A DNA stretch of 10,381 bases from Clostridiales bacterium (GTDB lineage: Bacteria > Bacillota > Peptococcia > Peptococcales > Peptococcaceae). Both the position numbers and the translations under genes were made by a program. Positions 6,298 through 10,381 of this stretch are shown here, piece by piece (position 1 is the first letter of the stretch; every line of letters starts with the position of its first letter). The stretch spans positions 1 through 10,381 of the forward strand of contig QAKL01000098.1 in NCBI GenBank assembly GCA_003343815.1, given 5' to 3'. Below the pieces are notes generated by a model. The model was given only the letters and a program-made list of their open reading frames with translations. It had not been told where the DNA came from and searched no databases.

Positions 6298-6559
6298 GTA
6301 GGGAAGTATAGGTTTTTGTTTTTAACTTTCGCACAAACTAATCTAACAATAAGAAGTGATTTTAGCCTCCGCGGCGTTTGAGCGGCCGTTTTAAGGGGGT
6401 TAGGGTGATTGTTAAGAGGGTTTAAGGGGGGGAATACCCAATGGGGTACGCTGTCGGATCCCCCCTAACCCTCTTAACGAAAAAGATTTTTATGTTTTTT
6501 CTTTTTTTAACTTGCAAAAACCTATACATTTTAGTAAAAAACTACGCATTTTTCCCTAC
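6298..6559 (+). repeat. About 260-nt inverted-repeat element or structured RNA ahead of ispD
   Basis: The ends are complementary in two steps: GTAGGGAA (6298-6305) with TTCCCTAC (6552-6559), then GTATAGGTTTTTG (6306-6318) with CAAAAACCTATAC (6515-6527). A 24-nt bulge lies on the right side only. Inside, 6411-6432 pairs with 6460-6478 (two-base bulge), capped by TACCC/GGGTA (6435-6439 with 6444-6448). GGGTTAGGG at 6397-6405 could instead pair with CCCTAACCC at 6463-6471, so two alternative folds compete. T-rich tracts follow at 6486-6508. A weak TATAGT (6288-6293) would start a transcript near 6300, at the element's left end. No protein frame is convincing. It may be an RNA, a regulatory leader of ispD or a small palindromic mobile element; I match it to no known class. 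Confidence 0.5.
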
Positions 6560-6589
6560 CCATTTTAATAGAAAGGAGCACCGATTACC

Positions 6590-7285
6590 ATGTCCAATAC
6601 CGCTGTTATTTTAGCCGCAGGCTTAGGCAAGCGTATGCAAGCCGGGCACAATAAACAGTTTATCGAAATATGTGGGCAAAGCGTCCTTACGCATACCTTG
6701 ACCGTCTTTGCCCAAATACCTGAAATCGCAAAAATCGTCTTGGTCGTGCGCGCAGGCGAGGAGGACCCCTGCCGAAACATGATTCCCGAAATAGCAGAAA
6801 GCAAAACCGTGCTCGCCATAGGCGGCAAGGAGCGTCAAGACTCCGTTCATAACGGCATTCGCGCCATTACTTGGGAGTGCGAATATATTCTCATTCACGA
6901 CGGCGCCCGCCCCTTGGTCACAGAGGAGATCATCCGCCGCACGCTGCTTGCTGCGAAAAACTCCGGCGCCGCTATCTGCGCCGTTCCCGTAAAAGACACC
7001 ATCAAGCAAGCCGACAGCGACGGCAATGTCCTCGCCACTATTCCCCGCGAAAGCCTCTGGGCGGTGCAGACGCCGCAGGTTTTCCGTGCTGATTTAATTC
7101 GCCGCGCCTACGAAAATGCCTACGTTCACAATCATTACGGCACCGACGACGCTTCATTAGTCGAATATTTAGGCGAAAAAATCAAAATCGTTACTGGCGA
7201 TTATGAAAATATCAAAATCACCACGCCGGAGGATATCCCGACGGCAGAGCAAATCTTACAAAAAAGACAGCAAACGCACATTTAA
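6590..7285 (+). CDS. ispD: 2-C-methyl-D-erythritol 4-phosphate cytidylyltransferase
   Basis: The 231-residue cytoplasmic enzyme transfers CMP from CTP to MEP, the third step of the non-mevalonate isoprenoid pathway. Every family motif is present in order: AVILAAGLGKRMQAGHNKQF (residues 5-24; R15 and K22 contact the CTP phosphates), GGKERQDSVHNGI (78-90), LIHDGARPLV (101-110), PVKDTIK (133-139), IPRESLWAVQTPQVF (151-165, with R153), GTDDASLVE (184-192) and NIKITTPED (207-215, with K209). Length matches the usual 225-240. AAAGGAG (6572-6578) precedes the ATG. It is followed 12 nt later by ispF, which encodes a later step of the same pathway; ispE is not in the window. Its leader consists of the inverted-repeat element at 6298-6559. 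Confidence 0.97.
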   Translation: MSNTAVILAAGLGKRMQAGHNKQFIEICGQSVLTHTLTVFAQIPEIAKIVLVVRAGEEDPCRNMIPEIAESKTVLAIGGKERQDSVHNGIRAITWECEYILIHDGARPLVTEEIIRRTLLAAKNSGAAICAVPVKDTIKQADSDGNVLATIPRESLWAVQTPQVFRADLIRRAYENAYVHNHYGTDDASLVEYLGEKIKIVTGDYENIKITTPEDIPTAEQILQKRQQTHI

Positions 7286-7297
7286 GGAGGAATCATC

Positions 7298-7771
7298 ATG
7301 CGCATAGGTTTTGGCTATGACGTGCATAAATTAGTAGAAAACCGTAAATTAATCTTAGGCGGCGTAGAAATCCCCTACGAGCTGGGGCTTTTGGGGCACT
7401 CGGATGCCGATGTGCTGACCCATGCGCTGATGGACGCGCTTTTAGGCGCCGCCGCTTTGGGTGATATCGGCAAGCATTTTCCCGATAATGATCCCGCTTA
7501 CAAAGGCATCGACAGCCTCTTATTATTAGCAAAAGTCAGAGAAATTTTAGCCGCGCACCACTATGCTGTCAACAATATCGACACCACCATCGTCGCTCAG
7601 CGCCCAAAATTAGCGTCCTATATCCCCGAAATGCGTGCCAAAATCGCCTACGTGCTTAATCTTGAGCTCGATAAAGTCAGCATCAAGGCTACCACTACCG
7701 AAGGATTAGGCTTTACAGGCGAGGGGCTGGGGATCGCGGCGTATGCAGTCTGCACTTTAACGGAAATATAA
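7298..7771 (+). CDS. ispF: 2-C-methyl-D-erythritol 2,4-cyclodiphosphate synthase
   Basis: The 157-residue product cyclises CDP-ME 2-phosphate to MEcPP with release of CMP, as a homotrimer with divalent metal in the active site. The start MRIGFGYDVHKL is diagnostic and supplies metal ligands D8 and H10; H42 lies in the GHSDADVLTHALMDALLGA helix region. LGDIGKHFPDNDP (54-66) and KATTTEGLGFTGEGLGIAA near the C terminus complete the family pattern. Length is standard. AAGGAGG (7284-7290) overlaps the ispD stop codon and stands 7 nt ahead of the ATG, so the two genes form one transcription unit. No clear terminator follows; a strong new promoter begins about 60 nt downstream. Confidence 0.97.
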   Translation: MRIGFGYDVHKLVENRKLILGGVEIPYELGLLGHSDADVLTHALMDALLGAAALGDIGKHFPDNDPAYKGIDSLLLLAKVREILAAHHYAVNNIDTTIVAQRPKLASYIPEMRAKIAYVLNLELDKVSIKATTTEGLGFTGEGLGIAAYAVCTLTEI

Positions 7772-7829
7772 ATTTATTTGTATGAAAAGATACGTTTATT
7801 TAAAAGCCGCAAAATCTGTAGAAAAGTTG

Positions 7830-7858
7830 TTGACTTTGTTATTTTAGCGTGTTAAAAT
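7830..7858 (+). promoter_or_regulatory. Promoter of the ABC importer operon, with a flanking dyad
   Basis: TTGACT (7830-7835), a 17-nt spacer and TAAAAT (7853-7858) predict a start near 7865 and a leader of about 30 nt. TTTGTTA (7835-7841) and TAACAAA (7866-7872) form a perfect 7-bp inverted repeat bracketing the -10, which could be an operator; no regulator can be named. Confidence 0.75.
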
Positions 7859-7895
7859 GTTAGAGTAACAAACAAAAGATTTGGAGGTTTTACCT

Positions 7896-8693
7896 ATGAA
7901 AAAGAAAATTGCGATTTTAATGTTATTAGCCTTCGGCGTGATGAGCGTGCTCGCAGGCTGCGGCGGCAAAGATACCGCTAAAGATCCCGCAGATATGACC
8001 TACGCTGTCGAGGCCGGCTCCGCCGGTGAAGCTGTAGCTACCGAAAACGGCTGGAAAATCAACGCCGTCGCTTCCCAGGCTGACGCTTTGATGGAAGTAG
8101 CATCCGGCACTTCCGACGCGGCAATCATTGACTTATTGATGGCAGGCGCGATGATCGGCGAGGGCACCAGCTATGAGGATTTGACACACACCGATGAGTT
8201 AACCACCGAAGAATACGGCGTCGGCTGCCGCCAAGGCTCTGATTTGGCAAGCTTTATCAACTCCGTATTATACGAAAGCTACAACGACGGCACCATGCAG
8301 GAAATCGCTCAGAAATACGGCGTACAGGAAGCTTTAGTTGAACAACCGGAAAGCACCTTTACCCAAGCAGACACTGACAGCGACGTAGAGTACATCAAAA
8401 ATAAAGGCACTTTCATCGTCGGTATCACCGAGTTTGCGCCGATGGACTACAAAGACGACAACGGCGAGTGGATCGGCTTTGACGCTGACATGGCGAAATT
8501 GGTCGCTGAAAAATTAGGTGTCGAAGTAAAATTCCAAGTTATCGACTGGGATATGAAAATCATGGAGTTAAACTCCAAAAATATCGACGCTGTCTGGAAC
8601 GGTATGACCTTGACCAACGAAGTCACCGAGTCTATGGACTGCACCAACGCTTACTGCAATAACGCCCAAGTCGTCGTAGTAACAGCTGAATAA
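7896..8693 (+). CDS. Circularly permuted family-3 type (amino acid) solute-binding lipoprotein of an ABC importer
   Basis: From ATG 7896 (GGAGG 8 nt upstream) the product is 265 residues with a lipoprotein signal ending in LAGC (Cys 22). The order of the fold is swapped compared with GlnH-type proteins. Residues about 34-150 (MTYAVEAGSAGEAV, SGTSDAAIIDLLMAG, YGVGCRQGSDLASFIN, DGTMQEIAQKYGV) match the normal second lobe and C-terminal return. Residues about 163-265 (DVEYIKNKGTFIVGITEFAP, GEWIGFDADMAKLVAEKLGV, NIDAVWNGMTLT, NNAQVVVVTAE) match the normal N-terminal lobe. A Ser/Thr/Asp-rich linker (about 149-162) joins the old ends, and the new ends fall at the interlobe hinge. D79 keeps the ammonium-binding position, but the usual TxERxxxxxFS arginine is replaced (TNEVTESMDCT). 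The ligand is therefore uncertain. The reading frame is intact and the neighbours encode matching permease and ATPase. Confidence 0.9.
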   Translation: MKKKIAILMLLAFGVMSVLAGCGGKDTAKDPADMTYAVEAGSAGEAVATENGWKINAVASQADALMEVASGTSDAAIIDLLMAGAMIGEGTSYEDLTHTDELTTEEYGVGCRQGSDLASFINSVLYESYNDGTMQEIAQKYGVQEALVEQPESTFTQADTDSDVEYIKNKGTFIVGITEFAPMDYKDDNGEWIGFDADMAKLVAEKLGVEVKFQVIDWDMKIMELNSKNIDAVWNGMTLTNEVTESMDCTNAYCNNAQVVVVTAE

Positions 8694-8768
8694 AATATTT
8701 TTCCCAAAAATATTCTCACATAAGGCAGAGAGCCCCCGCCCTCTGCCTTGTCTGCGGTTAACCGCAGA
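8694..8768 (+). repeat. Three consecutive hairpins between binding-protein and permease genes
   Basis: Hairpin 1 has 9-bp arms 8694-8702 and 8706-8714 (AATATTTTT, loop CCC). Hairpin 2 has 9-bp arms 8722-8730 and 8741-8749 (AAGGCAGAG, 10-nt loop rich in C). Hairpin 3 is the 18-bp perfect palindrome TCTGCGGTTAACCGCAGA (8751-8768). None ends in a proper T tract. In ABC importer operons such structures often protect the upstream message or partly block read-through, giving more binding protein than permease; that role is inferred here. Confidence 0.7.
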
Positions 8769-8796
8769 TACATAAACATAATTAAGGAGAACACTT

Positions 8797-9453
8797 ATGT
8801 TTTTACACGTTACATTAGTACTTTTAGAGGGCATGGCTGTCGCCATGAAAATATTTGCGCTGACGCTCGTTTTCTCTCTGCCGTTAGGGCTTATCTTAGC
8901 TTTCGGCTCAATGAGCAAATTTAAACCATTGCGCTATGCGGTCAATACCTTAGTTTGGATCATCCGCGGCACACCTTTGATGTTACAGTTAATCATCATC
9001 TTTTTCGGACCTGGTTTGTGGCTTGGGCAAAATATCTGGAGCGGTGACAGCACGGGAAGATTAGTCGCGACCGTAGTCGCATTCAGTATCAACTACGCTT
9101 GCTATTTCTCCGTCATTTTCCGCGGCGGTATCCAGGGCGTGCCTATCGGTCAGCGCGAAGCCGGCGAAGTTTTAGGTATGACGCACACCCAGATTTTCTT
9201 TAAAATCACCCTTTTGCAAATGATCAAGCGAGTCGTCCCCCCGATGTCCAACGAAATCATTACCCTAGTCAAAGATACATCGCTGGCGCGTATTATCGGC
9301 TGCTACGAATTAACCTTCGCCGGGCAGTCCTTTATTAAAGCCGCAGGTCTGACATGGCCGCTCTTTTACACGGCAGTCTTTTATCTCGCATTTGTCGGCA
9401 TTTTGACAATTCTTTTTAACTATATCGAAAAACGATTATCCTATTTCAGATAA
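8797..9453 (+). CDS. Polar amino acid type ABC transporter permease (HisM/GlnP family)
   Basis: The 218-residue membrane protein has about five hydrophobic segments (about 7-36, 48-72, 88-110, 150-170 region and 185-210). IIRGTPLMLQLIIIFFG (55-71) is the family hallmark, and the cytoplasmic EAA loop reads GQREAGEVLGMTHTQIFFKI (122-141), which contacts the ATPase. VPPMSNEIITLVKDTSLARIIG follows, as in HisM/GlnP. Length is normal. AAGGAG (8784-8789) stands 7 nt before the ATG. It probably forms a homodimeric channel, since only one permease gene is present, served by the permuted lipoprotein encoded upstream and the ATPase 12 nt downstream. The transported compound is not evident from the sequence. 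Confidence 0.93.
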   Translation: MFLHVTLVLLEGMAVAMKIFALTLVFSLPLGLILAFGSMSKFKPLRYAVNTLVWIIRGTPLMLQLIIIFFGPGLWLGQNIWSGDSTGRLVATVVAFSINYACYFSVIFRGGIQGVPIGQREAGEVLGMTHTQIFFKITLLQMIKRVVPPMSNEIITLVKDTSLARIIGCYELTFAGQSFIKAAGLTWPLFYTAVFYLAFVGILTILFNYIEKRLSYFR

Positions 9454-9465
9454 GGAGGAGAAAAA

Positions 9466-10245
9466 ATGGCATTATTGGAAGTCGAACACATCGAAAAAAA
9501 CTTTGGCGCGACCAAAGTTTTAAAAGACGTCAGTTTCACTTTAGAAGAAGGCAATACCTTGGCCATCATCGGCTCCTCCGGCAGCGGCAAAACCACCCTT
9601 TTGCGCTGTTTAAATTTCCTCGAGGTACCGAGCAAAGGCAAAATCACGGTAAAAGGCGAAGCCTTGTTTGATTCGGCTAATTTTACTAAGGATAACAGCC
9701 AGGATCTGCGCCGCAAGCGTCTGCATTTCGGCATGGTTTTCCAGTCGTTTAACCTTTTTCCGCAATATACTGCTTTGGAAAACGTCACCTTATCGGAAAA
9801 ATTATTGGCAAAAGAACTGCCCGATTTCAAAAAGCGCAAAAAAGAAATCTATGCCGACATTGACAATCACGGCAAAGAACTCCTCGCCCAAATGGGGCTG
9901 GCCGACCGCATGAGCCACTATCCGCACCAATTATCCGGCGGTCAACAGCAGCGCGTCGCTATCGCCCGTGCGCTTGCCTTAAACCCGGAAATTATGCTTT
10001 TCGACGAGCCTACCAGCGCCCTTGATCCCGAATTAGTCGGCGAAGTCTTAAACGTCATGAAAGAATTGGCGCAAAAAGGCATGACTATGGTTGTCGTCAC
10101 TCACGAAATGGGATTCGCCCGCGAAATGGCCGACCAAATCATCTTTATGGACGGCGGGCAAATCGTCGAGACAGGATCCGCTGAAGATATCTTCACCCGT
10201 CCTAAACAAGAACGCACCAAAACATTCCTCTCAAAAATTCTCTAA
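9466..10245 (+). CDS. Polar amino acid type ABC transporter ATPase (GlnQ family)
   Basis: The 259-residue cytoplasmic subunit has Walker A GSSGSGKT (36-43), Q-loop glutamine Q93 in MVFQSFNLFPQ, signature LSGGQ (156-160) followed by QQRVAIARALALNP, Walker B IMLFDEPTSALDPE with D180/E181, and switch H213 in VVTHEMGFARE. It is about 15-20 residues longer than a typical GlnQ, with extra residues before the Q loop (about 68-85) and in the helical region (about 112-135). AAGGAGGAG overlaps the permease stop (9451-9453) and precedes the ATG, so it is the last gene of the importer operon. It hydrolyses ATP to drive uptake through the permease dimer. No convincing terminator follows before the tRNA promoter. 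Confidence 0.95.
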   Translation: MALLEVEHIEKNFGATKVLKDVSFTLEEGNTLAIIGSSGSGKTTLLRCLNFLEVPSKGKITVKGEALFDSANFTKDNSQDLRRKRLHFGMVFQSFNLFPQYTALENVTLSEKLLAKELPDFKKRKKEIYADIDNHGKELLAQMGLADRMSHYPHQLSGGQQQRVAIARALALNPEIMLFDEPTSALDPELVGEVLNVMKELAQKGMTMVVVTHEMGFAREMADQIIFMDGGQIVETGSAEDIFTRPKQERTKTFLSKIL

Positions 10246-10259
10246 AATGTATTTTTCAT

Positions 10260-10288
10260 TTGACAAATAAAAGGCATTATGCTAAAAT
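10260..10288 (+). promoter_or_regulatory. Promoter of tRNA-Ser
   Basis: A perfect TTGACA (10260-10265) is followed after 17 nt by TAAAAT (10283-10288). Predicted start is near 10295, about 8 nt before the mature tRNA 5' end. GCATTAT (10274-10280) and ATAATGC (10291-10297) form an inverted repeat around the -10. Confidence 0.85.
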
Positions 10289-10302
10289 AGATAATGCTTT
10301 AT

Positions 10303-10381
10303 GGAGTGGTGTCCGAGCGGTTTAAGGAGGCGGTCTTGAAAACCGTTGAGCCTTTGCGGGTTCCGTGGGTTCGAATCCCAC
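10303..10381 (+). tRNA. tRNA-Ser(UGA), 3' end cut off by window end
   Basis: The acceptor 5' strand GGAGTGG (10303-10309) is followed by T-G, a 3-bp D stem (TCC/GGA) and the anticodon arm GCGGT-CTTGAAA-ACCGT with anticodon TGA at 10337-10339. A long class II variable arm (GAGCC/GGTTC) follows. The T arm GTGGG-TTCGAAT-CCCAC is complete at the last base. The 3' acceptor strand, discriminator and any CCA lie outside the window. The long variable arm and the UGA anticodon together identify serine. Confidence 0.95.

Noticed and set aside
6298..6559. Known RNA such as 6S, SRP RNA, tmRNA, RNase P RNA or a familiar riboswitch
   Set aside because: None of the conserved sequences of these RNAs could be recognised, although the size and closing stem prompted the comparison.
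6298..6559. Insertion sequence or complete transposon
   Set aside because: There is no transposase reading frame and no clear target duplication flanking the inverted ends.
7881..7895. TTG at 7881 as start of the binding lipoprotein
   Set aside because: TTGGAGG at this position is the ribosome binding site for ATG 7896, which gives a standard lipoprotein signal peptide.
7896..8693. Permuted order explained by a frameshift or two broken gene copies
   Set aside because: One uninterrupted frame runs from a lipoprotein signal to a stop, each half occurs once only, and the junctions fall at hinge or terminal positions. A local misassembly cannot be fully excluded but has no sign in the sequence.

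Overview
The window most resembles a low-to-mid GC member of the Bacillota (Clostridia or Negativicutes). The evidence is strong AAGGAGG-type ribosome binding sites, A/T-rich intergenic regions with good sigma-A promoters, two LxGC lipoproteins, a SCIFF peptide gene (a clostridial hallmark), a cobalamin-type radical SAM protein and the non-mevalonate isoprenoid genes ispD-ispF. The genus cannot be fixed from the sequence alone. I see no insertion sequence, phage gene or CRISPR array.

Layout. (1) 1-56, minus: the first 18 codons of a probable metF, divergent from the next operon; the two promoters appear to share a -10 region near 143-150. (2) 357-3640, plus: a tightly packed four-gene operon encoding a DctP-like lipoprotein, an OmpR-type response regulator, a membrane histidine kinase and an unknown 71-residue protein made of a duplicated Cys-flanked unit. 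It looks like a three-component sensory system in which a solute-binding lipoprotein feeds the kinase. A bidirectional terminator with a perfect 26-bp inverted repeat follows. (3) 3740-5446, minus: a B12-binding-type radical SAM protein. (4) 5578-5718, plus: the 46-residue SCIFF precursor, with its own promoter and terminator but no maturase in view. It is convergent with (5) a 120-residue, 12-cysteine protein at 5766-6128, minus. (6) 6150-6589: a 440-bp gap holding a roughly 260-nt inverted-repeat or structured element directly ahead of ispD. (7) 6590-7771, plus: ispD and ispF of the MEP isoprenoid pathway. (8) 7896-10245, plus: a polar amino acid type ABC importer (binding lipoprotein, permease, ATPase). 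(9) 10303-10381, plus: the start of a tRNA-Ser(UGA), cut by the window end.

The most striking feature is the binding lipoprotein of the ABC importer. Its two lobes are in swapped order: the segment normally forming lobe 2 plus the C-terminal return comes first and the N-terminal lobe-1 segment comes last. This is a circular permutation with new ends at the interlobe hinge. It has also lost the arginine that normally grips the ligand carboxylate. Three hairpins separate it from the permease gene.

The plus strand changes from G-rich (357-3640) to C-rich (3740 onward, including plus-strand genes), a strand-bias switch centred on the large palindrome. All family assignments are from motif recognition by eye; no search was run.
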